Shown: positions 9,515 to 18,496, numbered from the stretch's first letter. The stretch: 64,000 nucleotides of DNA from Pararhodobacter zhoushanensis (GCF_003990445.1 NZ_REEZ01000001.1:496001-560000), one strand, 5' to 3'. Notes: a model not told the origin generated them from the sequence alone. Made by a program: numbers and translations.

Positions 9515-9610
9515 TTCAAACGTCGGTAAGGCGTTCGAACTGTGATCCTGCCCCACCCGGAAAAAGACCAATCGCTGGGAACCGGCAAAAGCAGCAGGCC
9601 GGACTTCTTT
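9515..9610 (+). pseudogene. Remnant of hicA toxin gene
   Basis: No intact frame exists between the tRNA and hicB. Read from 9515, the translation gives FKRR, a stop at 9527-9529, then TVILPHPEKDQSLGT. This matches the C-terminal pattern of HicA mRNA interferases (FKHP...TVPHPKKD...GT), directly upstream of hicB as in hicAB modules. The N-terminal half is not recognisable. The match is short, so I call it a probable remnant only. Confidence 0.45.
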
Positions 9611-9660
9611 AGCCCGGCAACCCTGTCGCCCCTCCGCCGCATAAACTTGCGCGCTTGGAC

Positions 9661-10059
9661 ATGCGCGACGACACCGCGATCGTTCATCATAACGAAGGCA
9701 GCGCGTTTGGCCTGACCTTCCCTGACCTTCCTGGCTGCTTCGCCGCGGCCGACAGCTGGGATGAGATCTCCGCTGCCGCCGCCGAAGCGCTCGATCTTTG
9801 GTTCGAGGACATGCCGTCCGGACAGCCGGCATCACTTTCAGAGATCCGGGCCCGCCCTGAAGTTTCCAGAAAACGTAAAGCCGGGGCAGATCTGCTTCCT
9901 GTGCCAGACATCCCCGCCGACACCGCCGTGCAGCGCGTCAACATCCCGATTGAGCGCGGGCTGTTACAAGCGATCGATCAGACAGCAAAAGCGAGGGGCA
10001 TGAACCGTTCGTCATTCCTCGCCTCAGCCAACCGTCGTGAACTGGTGGGAGCGAGCTGA
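9661..10059 (+). CDS. HicB-family antitoxin (apparently orphan)
   Basis: 132 residues from ATG 9661 (a TTG lies two codons earlier). The N-terminal half is the HicB partial RNase-H-like fold: AIVHHNEGSAFGLTFPDLPGCFAA is diagnostic in its middle part FPDLPGCF. The C-terminal part, about 95-128, looks like a ribbon-helix-helix DNA-binding unit (NIPIERGLL, then NRSSFLASANR). HicB normally neutralises the HicA RNase and represses the operon. Here the upstream hicA seems to be destroyed, so the antitoxin may persist as a solo regulator or as relict. It sits at the tRNA-proximal end of the suspected island. Confidence 0.8.
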   Translation: MRDDTAIVHHNEGSAFGLTFPDLPGCFAAADSWDEISAAAAEALDLWFEDMPSGQPASLSEIRARPEVSRKRKAGADLLPVPDIPADTAVQRVNIPIERGLLQAIDQTAKARGMNRSSFLASANRRELVGAS

Positions 10060-10323
10060 CACGCCTTTGCGTCACAAAAGTCATGAAGCGGCCATTCGCT
10101 GCGCTGACGCCAACGGCAGCGATGCGAATGAACGGTTTCTTTGCGAAGCTTGGTCATCCTTGCATTAATCGGCCCTGACCCCAGAAAGACTTTTTTCCAC
10201 TTTCGGCTTTTAATTGACGTTTTGTGCGTTAGTGTCGCGGCGTATCAGTGGGCTGTTATTGCCTATCAAAGAATGCCCATCGCAGGAATGCGGCGTTCTG
10301 CAAACATAATTTAAGGATATGCT
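10060..10323. other. Intergenic leader of the giant secreted protein
   Basis: 264 bases without a gene. The first part contains a GC-rich stretch resembling intergenic repeats seen in this order (10080-10150). The second is AT-richer and must hold the promoter of the 1520-residue gene; a TTGACG lies near 10215, but I see no -10 at standard spacing. AAGGA at 10313-10317 is the ribosome site of the next gene. Confidence 0.4.
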
Positions 10324-13300
10324 GTGCGTTTTTTGCCCATTTTGGCGGCGGCCACTTCATTGGCCGCAGCCCCAGCGTTTTCGCAAAATCTGCTGTCCAA
10401 CGGTGATTTTGAAGCCTCAGGCGATATCGGATTTGGCGATCATCGATCCTTTGATATTCCAGCGTGGGAATCGGGTGGCGATTGGTTTGGTGACTTTGTC
10501 GCCTGGAACTCGGGTAACCTCGTTCAGGTCGATGGACCAGGGGGTGGGGATTACGGCATCCAAGGCCCCGAGAGCGATGCCGACGGTGGTCCTGCCGGAT
10601 CGGCCATGCATTATGTCGACGACTCTGGCGGTGGCCGCAAAATGCTCTTGTGGCAGTATTTCACACCGCAATGCTCAGGCCCGGTTCAGGGATCGGCGGC
10701 ATTTTCGAACCGAGCCGACCGCAGTGCGCCGGTTGCGCTGGGCATCGTTGGTCCAATTTCGAACCCGCTCACAGCCCCGGTGCGCGGTGAGTATTTACTT
10801 GAAGAGAGCGCCGTCGCGCAGGATTTCATAGCGTTCAGTACCGCGTTCGACGCGGTCGCCACGACTGAAATGCTCCCCAGCACGCCGTCACGCACCCATT
10901 CTTGGGTGGTCTTGCCTACCAATTCAGCGAACGTCGTCGCAGGGCAAACGTATGCTTTTGCCGCGCGTGTTTCGGGCGACGGCAACGTCGATAATGCCTC
11001 GGTCACATTTGTTTCGATGGATGATTGTGGGGCAGAGCCGAATATCGGAGCGGTAATGGTCCCTGATCTTGCCCCCTTCGTGCCGCCCTTCAACCCCAGC
11101 GATATCTCCCTGACAAAGTCCTGCGAAGCGCTTGAGGCAAGTGTTCAGAATGGCGTTTTAGGACAAACCTGGCGCTGCTCAGTCGACGTCACCGTGCCCC
11201 AGGCGCCGTTTGCCGGCAGCTTGACGGTGAATGATCTGTTGAGCCTGCCTGCCACGGTCACCGGCGAGATCCTCTCCAGCAGCGCGCAATCGGGCAATTT
11301 TGATTGCTCGGCGGTGAGTTCTTGCACAATTGACGGTGCGCAATTCGACCCAACGGGTACGGAGACCCTGCTGTTCGAGGTATTTGTCACCAGCGAAACG
11401 GCTGAGCGTTCAGAGTCACTGCGAAACTGCACCAGCGGCAGCTATGTGTTGAACGATTCGACCGTGTCGGTCCCGGGGAATTGCGTTCAGGCCAGCTGGT
11501 CGGCCCGTCATGACGTGGTGAAAACCTGCGATCCGGTGGTTGCGACCGACTCCGGCGTGATGTCGCTGACGTGCCAAATCACCGTGACTGGCAGCAACCT
11601 GCCTGCCAACGGCTACGTCTCGCTCATCGACATGTTCGCCGCACGGCCACCCGCCGTAGCGACCGTCGTGGGCCCGATGACCAACATCACCTCTGCCCAG
11701 CCGTGGAGCTGTCAGGACGTCCCCAACACCGGCGGGACGGGAACGATGGGCGTGTGCCAACTGAGCACGCTGGACCTTTTCAACGCGGGTGGCAGCTCGG
11801 TCATCGACATGACCTTCGATTTCAGCACCGATCAGGCACCGACGCAGGTGATGAATTGCCCGATCCTGAGCATTGAAGACACGCTGATGCCCGGCAACCA
11901 GCGCAGCGCTTCCGGTACGATGCGCAACCCCGATGGCACTGGATGGCCTGCCGGGCTGCCCGACGGCTGCGTGTTCATCGATGTGCCCGCGCCCACCCCG
12001 CCCCTGCCGGTGCTGGAAGATGCGTACACCTGGAAAACCTGTGATGCCCCGCGTGCGGGTCAGGTTGCGGGTGTCAACGGCTTCCTGTGGGACTGTGAGG
12101 TCAATGTCGTTCTGAACCCCGCGCCCTTCGACGGCAGCTTTACCCTGACCGAGAACGCCAGTCAGATCACCAATGGCACCGCGTCTTTCGTGTCGGCGTC
12201 GCGACCCTGTACCGGCATCGGCACCGATGTGCTGCAGTGTCAGATCGATGGGGCAACTGCCTCCAGCGCGGAATCGATGTCGGTGCAAATGTTTGCCACC
12301 GCGACAAACGCCAATCGCAGCATCCTGTGGACCAATTGCGTCAGCGGTCTCGGCACCGGGACTGACCCTCAGATCGACACCGGTGACTACTGCGTGCAGA
12401 CCGAGATCAAGCCCGGTGACACCCCACGCGAACCGGTGATTGATGTCACCAAGACCTGCGAGGCGATCGGTGATCGGCAAATTCTGTCGCGGACGATGTG
12501 GACGCAGCAAATGCGCTGCGCGCTGACCGTCACCACAAACGGTGTGCCGTTTACCGCGCCGTTGTGGCTGACCGAAGAGCTGAGCTATGGTCCCAACTCG
12601 ATGAACGGCACGCTTGCAACGCTCTCCTCGGCGGACCCGTGGCAGTGCTCGCAGGCGCCCTATACGGCGCCGGGTCAGCCTCAAACCAATCTTCCCGTTT
12701 GCGCGATTTCAGGCGCACAATTCCCGCATGCGGCAGGCAGCTCGACAGTTTTCGTCGATTTTGTACTCTATGGCGGACCGGCAAGCATCAGCGGGGCGGA
12801 AAACTGCGTTGGTGTGACCTTGGGCGATGCGCCAGTGGTCGACATCAGCGCTGCGCAAGCGTCGGATTGTGTGGAAATCTTGCCCACGCCCGTGCGTCTT
12901 GACCCCGAACTGTCGATCATCAAGACCTGCGAGCCTGCGGTGCAGGGTACGCCTGGAGCGTGGCATGTCGCCTGCGCGATCATCGTGTCCGGCAGCAACC
13001 TGCCCGGCGGACAGCTGGTGCAAGTTCGCGACGAAATCACGTCGTCCGCCACGCAATCCGTCTGGCAGGGAGCTTTTACGCCCTCGGCCTCGTGGAACCT
13101 GGCGTGTGGCGGGTATGGCGTCGCGAATGGGATTGGCAGCGCCTGCACGCTGACCACCGATTTCATCACCGCTCAGGGAGGCAGCGTAACGATCCCCTAT
13201 AGCGCTGATTTCACCGGGCCTGCCGGGCGGACGCTGAACGGCGCGCAAGCGCAGAACTGCGTCTACGCGGATCTGTCGAACCCCAGCCTGCATGCACCGG

Positions 13301-14886
13301 CAGGCGCGAATAACCGCCAATGCGTGCCCATTCTGTTCAACCACTCACCGCTCGACCCGATCCTGAATGACCCCGCTGTGGTGGTCGATCCGACGGGCCC
13401 GATTGTCGCCCCCGGCGGCACCATCGGCAGCGTCGCCAACCCCGTCATTGTTGATCCGGCTGTCCCTTCGGGTCCGGTTTTTGGCGGTAACATCGGCACT
13501 CTGGGCGGCGGAGGCTTGGTCGTTCCGCCGACCCCGCAGATCGAGGTATCGAAAACATGCGACCCCATCGTCGTCGCTGCCGGGGCGCAAACCTCGCAGA
13601 TGCGATGCACCATCTCGGTGACGGGGCACAACCTGACCTCGGCCAACAGCCTGCATCTGATCGATCAGTTGGGCTATTCGCCCTGGGCGGCAAATGATCC
13701 GGTGGTGCCGATCGTCGGCCCGTTCAGCAATCTCACCGGCGCGAACGGCTGGACCTGCAATGACTATCCCTATGGTCTTGCCCATGGCGCTGGTATCTGC
13801 TCGGTTTCCGGCGATGTGATGAATGCCGCCGGTGGCACCATGACATTCGAGTGGACGGCTGAGCTTGGCCCGCTTGCCGCCGGTCGCACCTTGCGCAACT
13901 GCGCTACCGTCCGTCTCGACAGCCTGAGCAATTACGTCGATGCACCGTCGGCTTGCGCCGAAATCGACGTCTTGCACGAGCCCGAGGCGCTGCCCACTTC
14001 CGCCGAGCTGCTGCTGACGCCCGAGCAGATCGGCAGCTGCCACGCGGACCGGGATCGTCAGGTCTATGACTGTGTGGTCGGGGTGCGGGTCGAAAACACC
14101 GGCGCGCAACCCTACAGCGGCCCAATCGCTCTGCTTGAGACGTTCGGAGCACCGGGCATCAACGCCGCACATCTGGTCTCGGGCGAAGGTGCAGCCTGCG
14201 CTGGTCCCGTCGACAACGCGGTGACCTGTTCGATCCCTCAGGTATCGTGGGAGCCGCGTCACGTTTACCGGATCGACCTGTCGCTGGTGGTGCCCGGTCG
14301 GCCCAATGGCGGTCAGATGCAGGTCTGCGCGCAGCTTGGCGCGCCCGACAATCAGCGCCAGCGTATTGCGATGGTGCAGAACAGCCTGAACCAGCGCGGC
14401 TATGACGCCGGGCCGGTGGACGGCTTCACGGGGCGCCGGACCTATGGCGCTCTGGCGCAGATGCAGGCGCGGTTGGGCGTGCCGCTCAGCCGCGAGCTCG
14501 AACCGGCGCTCTTGAGCGCGCTGGGGCTGGCACCGCCAACGGAACCGGCTTGCACCCAGATCTCGCTGCCGCGCATGCCCGCGCCAGCGTTGCAGTGCAA
14601 CCGCGCGACGACCGTCGCACAGGGCGAGAGTTGTGCCTGTCGCTATGACGGCATGACCCGTCGTAATGCCACCAGTTGTTCGTGCCCGCGTGGGACCGAG
14701 CTGGTGGGGGGCGAAGGCTGCCGCCGTGTCGTGGCACCTGCGCCGGTGCCTGCCCCGACACCGACAGCGCCACACGACAACCCGGATGAGCCCTGCCGGT
14801 CCGGCCTGACGCTGAACGGGGCTTGCGTCTCGCTCGGTGGGCCATTGCTCGAAACACTGATCCCGGGTCTGCGCGGAAGCGAATAA
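10324..14886 (+). CDS. Giant secreted cysteine-repeat protein with peptidoglycan-binding domain
   Basis: 1520 residues from GTG 10324, with AAGGA six bases upstream. A signal peptide (about 1-20, ending AAPAFS) leads to a beta-rich domain opening NLLSNGDFE (about 21-250). Then come six repeats, each opening with Lys-(Ser/Thr)-Cys-(Asp/Glu): the Cys residues are at 267, 402, 573, 712, 869 and 1079, and most have a second Cys 15-25 residues later in a C-x-(I/L/V)-x-V strand. A divergent seventh unit has Cys 1239. A Pro/Gly/Val linker separates units five and six (about 1035-1070). Near 1344-1402 is a peptidoglycan-binding fold (VQNSLNQRGYDAGPVDG), then a Cys-rich tail. Units resemble DUF11-type extracellular repeats. 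Function unknown; probably periplasmic or cell-surface, wall-attached. Confidence 0.85.
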   Translation: MRFLPILAAATSLAAAPAFSQNLLSNGDFEASGDIGFGDHRSFDIPAWESGGDWFGDFVAWNSGNLVQVDGPGGGDYGIQGPESDADGGPAGSAMHYVDDSGGGRKMLLWQYFTPQCSGPVQGSAAFSNRADRSAPVALGIVGPISNPLTAPVRGEYLLEESAVAQDFIAFSTAFDAVATTEMLPSTPSRTHSWVVLPTNSANVVAGQTYAFAARVSGDGNVDNASVTFVSMDDCGAEPNIGAVMVPDLAPFVPPFNPSDISLTKSCEALEASVQNGVLGQTWRCSVDVTVPQAPFAGSLTVNDLLSLPATVTGEILSSSAQSGNFDCSAVSSCTIDGAQFDPTGTETLLFEVFVTSETAERSESLRNCTSGSYVLNDSTVSVPGNCVQASWSARHDVVKTCDPVVATDSGVMSLTCQITVTGSNLPANGYVSLIDMFAARPPAVATVVGPMTNITSAQPWSCQDVPNTGGTGTMGVCQLSTLDLFNAGGSSVIDMTFDFSTDQAPTQVMNCPILSIEDTLMPGNQRSASGTMRNPDGTGWPAGLPDGCVFIDVPAPTPPLPVLEDAYTWKTCDAPRAGQVAGVNGFLWDCEVNVVLNPAPFDGSFTLTENASQITNGTASFVSASRPCTGIGTDVLQCQIDGATASSAESMSVQMFATATNANRSILWTNCVSGLGTGTDPQIDTGDYCVQTEIKPGDTPREPVIDVTKTCEAIGDRQILSRTMWTQQMRCALTVTTNGVPFTAPLWLTEELSYGPNSMNGTLATLSSADPWQCSQAPYTAPGQPQTNLPVCAISGAQFPHAAGSSTVFVDFVLYGGPASISGAENCVGVTLGDAPVVDISAAQASDCVEILPTPVRLDPELSIIKTCEPAVQGTPGAWHVACAIIVSGSNLPGGQLVQVRDEITSSATQSVWQGAFTPSASWNLACGGYGVANGIGSACTLTTDFITAQGGSVTIPYSADFTGPAGRTLNGAQAQNCVYADLSNPSLHAPAGANNRQCVPILFNHSPLDPILNDPAVVVDPTGPIVAPGGTIGSVANPVIVDPAVPSGPVFGGNIGTLGGGGLVVPPTPQIEVSKTCDPIVVAAGAQTSQMRCTISVTGHNLTSANSLHLIDQLGYSPWAANDPVVPIVGPFSNLTGANGWTCNDYPYGLAHGAGICSVSGDVMNAAGGTMTFEWTAELGPLAAGRTLRNCATVRLDSLSNYVDAPSACAEIDVLHEPEALPTSAELLLTPEQIGSCHADRDRQVYDCVVGVRVENTGAQPYSGPIALLETFGAPGINAAHLVSGEGAACAGPVDNAVTCSIPQVSWEPRHVYRIDLSLVVPGRPNGGQMQVCAQLGAPDNQRQRIAMVQNSLNQRGYDAGPVDGFTGRRTYGALAQMQARLGVPLSRELEPALLSALGLAPPTEPACTQISLPRMPAPALQCNRATTVAQGESCACRYDGMTRRNATSCSCPRGTELVGGEGCRRVVAPAPVPAPTPTAPHDNPDEPCRSGLTLNGACVSLGGPLLETLIPGLRGSE

Positions 14887-14914
14887 GCGCGGGAACGACG
14901 TGTCATCAAGTCCG

Positions 14915-14947
14915 GGGCCATGCATCTCAGGTGCATGGCCCTTTTTT
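14915..14947 (+). terminator. Intrinsic terminator after the giant gene
   Basis: Perfect ten-base stem GGGCCATGCA (14915-14924) with TGCATGGCCC (14932-14941), seven-base loop, then six T residues. It lies 29 bases after the stop codon. Confidence 0.92.
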
Positions 14948-14989
14948 CTGCCCTCATGTCACCGGCGACAGCACATCAGTCAGGACGCA

Positions 14990-15300
14990 TATGTATCACC
15001 CGACAGCCGTTGAACGGCGCGCGGGTAGCGGTTTTCGAGTAAACTTGGGTGACCTTCTTGCGCCGTATCGACAGGCTCCCGTCGGCCCGAGCAGGTCATT
15101 CGCTGCGGCGAACAGAAGGCTCTGCCAAGGGCCGGGAGCGACGCGCGCGCCAAGTGACCAAGCGCGCGGGCTACCCGAGCGCTCCACGACCACTTCGAGC
15201 CGATAGGCGACATGCATGACCCGCGCGGCGTGTCGCCCAACCTCCCGAATCCCTCACAGTACGCGAATACCTCATCTCACCCTCAAACGCGGGCGTTTGC
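14990..15300 (-). pseudogene. Possible decayed HxlR-type regulator
   Basis: There is no clear gene between the terminator and the dehydrogenase. On the minus strand one frame reads IGSKWS, then QRMT 33 residues later, then RRE, roughly the spacing of the HxlR hallmarks (GxKWS, ISQRM, LRELE) allowing for small indels. HxlR regulators often sit divergent to a short-chain dehydrogenase, which is the arrangement here. The rest of the protein does not align in any one frame. This is a weak pattern read by eye. Confidence 0.35.
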
Positions 15301-15373
15301 GCAAGAATCGGGTCGAGTGAGTAGCGAGCCATTGCCTATGCAGTTCCCGAGACATCATCAGACGGAGACGGAA

Positions 15374-16126
15374 ATGCTTCTGGAAGGCAAGACAATCATT
15401 ATTACCGGCGCAAGCAGCGGCATCGGTGCCTCGGCTGCGAGAATTTTCGCGGCGCAGGGCGCGCGACTGGTCCTCGGTGCGCGCCGTGCCGAACTGCTTG
15501 AGACAATCGTCGACGAGATTTCGGCTGCCGGTGGCGAAGCGGATTTCATCGTAGGGGACGTTGAAGAGAACGGCTATGCAGAAGAGTTGGTAAAACGCGC
15601 CGAAGAGCGCTTCGGTGGCCTGGATGGTGCGTTCAACAATGCTGGCACAACAGGAGACGTCGGGCCGATCCCCGACATGGATGAGAGCAACTGGCACAAA
15701 GTGATGGCCGTGAATCTCAACAGCGGATTCTATGCGGCAAAGCATCAGATACCGGCGATGCGCAAACGCGGCGGCGGCTCGATTGTCTTCACGTCGTCTT
15801 TCGTCGGGCACACGATCGGTCTGCCTGGCATGGGCGCTTATGCCGCGGCAAAGGCGGGCCTGATCGGCATGACTCAGGTTCTGGCAGCGGAACATGGGGC
15901 CCAGAACATCCGCGTCAACGCGCTCCTGCCCGGAGGCACCATGACGCCGATGGCTGGAGAGGATGCCGGGTTTCACGAGGTCGTGCGGGGTTTCCACGCA
16001 CTGAAGCGTATGGCTGATCCATCCGAGATCGCGCAGGCGGCTCTCTTCCTGCTTTCCGATCATGCGTCCTTCGTGACCGGGACCGCAATGATCGCGGATG
16101 GCGGGAACTCGATCAACAAATTCTAA
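15374..16126 (+). CDS. Short-chain dehydrogenase/reductase
   Basis: NAD(P)-dependent oxidoreductase of the classical SDR family. From ATG 15374 (250 residues, preceded by GGAGACGGA) the cofactor motif TGASSGIG is at residues 11-18, NNAG at about 91-94, and the catalytic Tyr-Lys pair at Y156 and K160 (YAAAKAG). The C terminus FVTGTAMIADGGNS is that of FabG-like members. The open frame extends 54 codons upstream without family-like sequence. No substrate can be assigned. It stands alone inside the suspected island with an AhpD-like gene downstream. Confidence 0.92.
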   Translation: MLLEGKTIIITGASSGIGASAARIFAAQGARLVLGARRAELLETIVDEISAAGGEADFIVGDVEENGYAEELVKRAEERFGGLDGAFNNAGTTGDVGPIPDMDESNWHKVMAVNLNSGFYAAKHQIPAMRKRGGGSIVFTSSFVGHTIGLPGMGAYAAAKAGLIGMTQVLAAEHGAQNIRVNALLPGGTMTPMAGEDAGFHEVVRGFHALKRMADPSEIAQAALFLLSDHASFVTGTAMIADGGNSINKF

Positions 16127-16331
16127 GGCACTCGAAGCGGACCTTGCTCAATTAAGGGACAGCGTCCGCTTCGTCCTGCCCCCCTTACCTTGTCGCGCCA
16201 GAGCAAGGCGCACGATGCCAGCGATGGCCGGTTTGTAGAAGCTGCACCGAATTGCGCTGCGTGGACAGTGCCGGCTTTGACGTTCCCCCGCAGATTCTAT
16301 AGTCGGGCCTCAAAACTAGAGGAGCAGGAAA

Positions 16332-16787
16332 ATGACCGGAACGAGCCGGATTTCGCCTCAAGAGGTTTCCCCTGAGGTCTACAAGGCAATCGCCGCAGTC
16401 GATCAAAAGCTTTATAGCTCATCTCTCGGCAAGCCACTGATCGAACTGGTGAAAGTGCGCATATCGCAAATCAACGGATGCGCGTTCTGCCTCGATATGC
16501 ATAGCCAGGCGGCGATCAAGGCCGGCGTGTCGGAGCGCAAGCTCTTTTTGCTCGCCGGCTGGGACGAGGCCGGCGTCTGGACCGAGCGGGAACAGGCCGC
16601 GCTCCGCTGGGCCGATGCCGTGACCAAGATCAGCGAGAGCCGCGCCGCAGACGACGCCTACTCCCCTCTTGTCGATCTGTTCGACGCCAAGGAGATTGCC
16701 GATCTTACGATGCTGATCGGGCTGATGAACCTCTGGAACCGCCTTGCCGTCGCCATGCGCTATCAGGTTCGGCCCGACGCCGAGTAG
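16332..16787 (+). CDS. Carboxymuconolactone decarboxylase/AhpD-family protein
   Basis: 151 residues starting at ATG 16332, with GAGGAGCAGG just upstream. The core is an alpha-helical AhpD-like fold with the redox motif C50-A-F-C53 and H57 (CAFCLDMH). This CxxCxxxH pattern marks the peroxidase-partner branch rather than true decarboxylases. The rest matches the family: LIELVKVRISQINGC before the motif and EREQAALRWADAVTK after it. Likely role: thiol-dependent handling of peroxides or other electrophiles. The preceding dehydrogenase ends 205 bases upstream, so coexpression is not certain. Confidence 0.88.
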   Translation: MTGTSRISPQEVSPEVYKAIAAVDQKLYSSSLGKPLIELVKVRISQINGCAFCLDMHSQAAIKAGVSERKLFLLAGWDEAGVWTEREQAALRWADAVTKISESRAADDAYSPLVDLFDAKEIADLTMLIGLMNLWNRLAVAMRYQVRPDAE

Positions 16788-16993
16788 ACAGGATCGCGCC
16801 GGACTGAGGCGAAGGCGCTTAAGGTGGCCGTTGGCCGTAACAGACGCCAACGTCCATCATGGGCCGAATCGAACATTGCAACGAGACGCTGCAGCTCAAT
16901 TGGGAACGCCGCACCTGGACATAAGTCCCAAGGAAACCCCGAAGACATAACGATAGCTAATTATTTTCATATAGTTACAAGATTATCAGCTAG

Positions 16994-17040
16994 GCTTCCC
17001 AAGCTAAACGCTCAGGTTCGGCTCCCGCTACCCGCCTCCA
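16994..17040 (+). repeat. Diverged copy of the tRNA-Gly 3' half
   Basis: GCTTCCCAAGCT (16994-17005) is identical to the tRNA anticodon-arm sequence, and TCCCGCTACCCGC near the end is identical to the T-arm/acceptor sequence. Over about 46 bases I count five substitutions and one inserted base before CCA. The D arm and 5' acceptor strand are missing, so it cannot be a functional tRNA. It is best read as an old attachment-site repeat. Confidence 0.75.
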
Positions 17041-17052
17041 GATCTGACAGAC

Positions 17053-17077
17053 CGGCGCCCCTTGGGGCGCCGTTTGC
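17053..17077 (+). terminator. Hairpin terminator, probably the original tRNA-Gly terminator
   Basis: CGGCGCCCC (17053-17061) pairs with GGGGCGCCG (17064-17072), followed by TTTGCTT. It lies 12 bases after the tRNA copy, while the intact tRNA at 9.2 kb has no such hairpin after it. This fits a terminator displaced from its tRNA by the insertion. Confidence 0.65.
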
Positions 17078-17161
17078 TTAAGCGCCCCTGCCCGTTGAAG
17101 CACAGCCGCTTCTGGTCTATCTGACGCGCTAGCCCTCAAAGGCCCTCAACAGGATCGAACA

Positions 17162-18496
17162 ATGACCCAGCCCCGCAAGCTGTTCATCAAGACCTATGGT
17201 TGCCAGATGAACGTCTATGACAGCGAACGCATGGCCGAAGCGCTGGGCGTGAACGGCTATGTGACGACTGACCGGGCCGATGATGCGGACATGATCCTGC
17301 TCAACACCTGCCATATCCGCGAAAAGGCGGCGGAGAAGGTCTATTCCGAGCTGGGCCGCCTGCGCCCGCTCAAGGATCTGAACCCGGACCTGCGCATCGG
17401 CATCGCCGGTTGCGTCGCGCAGGCCGAGGGTGAAGAGATCCTGCGCCGTGCGCCGGTGGTCGATCTGGTGGTCGGACCGCAAACCTATCACCGCCTGCCC
17501 GAGATGGAGATCGCCATGCGCGGCGGCGCCCGCCCCGTCGACACCGATTTCCCGCAGGAAGACAAATTCGAGCATCTGCCCAAGGGCCCGCGCGCCCGGC
17601 GTGGGCCGACCGCGTTCCTGACCGTGCAGGAGGGTTGCGACAAGTTCTGCGCCTTCTGCGTTGTTCCCTATACCCGTGGCTCCGAGGTCAGCCGCCCGGC
17701 CGAGCGCCTGCTGCGCGAGGCGCGCGATCTGGTGGATCGGGGCGTGCGCGAGATCACGCTGCTGGGCCAGAACGTCAACGGCTACCACGGTGCCGGGACC
17801 GACGGGAAAACCTGGACACTGGCGCGGCTGGTGCGCGAACTGGCCGAGATCCCCGATCTGTGGCGCATCCGCTATACCACCTCGCACCCCAACGACATGA
17901 CCGATGATCTGATCGCCGCGCATGGTGATCTGGACAAGCTGATGCCCTATCTGCACCTGCCGGTGCAGTCGGGCTCGGATGCGATCCTGAAGGCGATGAA
18001 CCGCAAGCACACGGCGGCGGATTACCTGCGGCTGCTCGACCGGCTGCGCGCGGTGCGCCCCGATCTGGCATTGTCGGGCGACTTTATCGTCGGCTTCCCC
18101 GGCGAGACGGATCAGGATTTCGAGGACACGCTGAAACTGGTGCGTGAGGTCGGCTATCACTCGGCCTTCAGCTTCAAATACTCCGCCCGCCCCGGCACCC
18201 CCGCCGCCGAGCGGCCGGTGCTGCCCGATAGCGTGCTCGACGCGCGGCTGCATACGCTGCAATCGCTGATCACCGAGCAACAGCGCGCGGCGCAGGAAGC
18301 GATGGTCGGGCGCGAGGTTTCCGTGCTGTTCGAGAAGCCCGGACGCATGCCCGGCCAGATGGTCGGCAAGACCGAATACCTGCACGCGGTGCATGTCACG
18401 GGCCAGCCCGGCGGGTCGCAGGCAGAGCCCGGAACGCTGCAACGCGTCAGAATCACTGCCAGTTCGACCAACTCGCTGGCTGGCGAGGCGCTCTGA
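17162..18496 (+). CDS. miaB: tRNA-2-methylthio-N6-dimethylallyladenosine synthase
   Basis: Radical-SAM methylthiotransferase that converts i6A37 to ms2i6A37 in tRNA. The 444 residues show the N-terminal domain with YGCQMN (C14), NTCHIRE and [10 protein letters not shown] for the auxiliary [4Fe-4S] cluster. The radical-SAM motif is C159-x3-C163-x2-C166 ([10 protein letters not shown]), with VPYTRG after it. GFPGET and FSYS-like [11 protein letters not shown] lie further on, and a TRAM domain occupies the C-terminal 65 residues. It acts on the product of miaA, 10 kb away. The start codon is two bases into the annotated leader and the downstream gene is not coupled. Confidence 0.97.
   Translation: MTQPRKLFIKTYGCQMNVYDSERMAEALGVNGYVTTDRADDADMILLNTCHIREKAAEKVYSELGRLRPLKDLNPDLRIGIAGCVAQAEGEEILRRAPVVDLVVGPQTYHRLPEMEIAMRGGARPVDTDFPQEDKFEHLPKGPRARRGPTAFLTVQEGCDKFCAFCVVPYTRGSEVSRPAERLLREARDLVDRGVREITLLGQNVNGYHGAGTDGKTWTLARLVRELAEIPDLWRIRYTTSHPNDMTDDLIAAHGDLDKLMPYLHLPVQSGSDAILKAMNRKHTAADYLRLLDRLRAVRPDLALSGDFIVGFPGETDQDFEDTLKLVREVGYHSAFSFKYSARPGTPAAERPVLPDSVLDARLHTLQSLITEQQRAAQEAMVGREVSVLFEKPGRMPGQMVGKTEYLHAVHVTGQPGGSQAEPGTLQRVRITASSTNSLAGEAL

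Larger units (their letters stand above)
9241..17040. mobile_element. Probable decayed genomic island at tRNA-Gly
   Basis: About 7.8 kb lies between the intact tRNA-Gly gene and a diverged copy of its 3' part. That is the footprint left when an element recombines into a tRNA gene: an intact tRNA at one end, a 3' fragment at the other. Inside are an orphan hicB with hicA remnants, a very large secreted repeat protein, a decayed regulator, a dehydrogenase and an AhpD-like protein, several with visibly lower GC than the flanks. I find no integrase gene or remnant. The alternative is a duplicated tRNA that has decayed with unrelated genes between. Confidence 0.55.
16788..17161. other. Intergenic stretch containing the island's right end
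   Basis: 374 bases without a gene. The first part shows nothing I can name; an AT-rich patch (16949-16990) follows, then the tRNA-Gly remnant, then a strong terminator hairpin, and finally the short miaB leader with AACAGGATCG ahead of its start. Confidence 0.6.

Noticed and set aside
9268-9690. Minus-strand frame after the tRNA as a candidate integrase remnant
   Set aside because: I looked for tyrosine-recombinase motifs (R..HxxR..Y) and found none in any frame of 9241-9660.
13345-14925. Long minus-strand open frame (about 526 codons) opposite the giant gene
   Set aside because: Arg/His/Gln-rich composition with no domain, no ribosome site; the sense frame has a signal peptide, repeats and a known fold, so this is a GC-driven shadow.
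16981-17040. Second tRNA-Gly gene
   Set aside because: Only the anticodon-arm part and 3' half are present; no 5' acceptor strand and an extra base before CCA.
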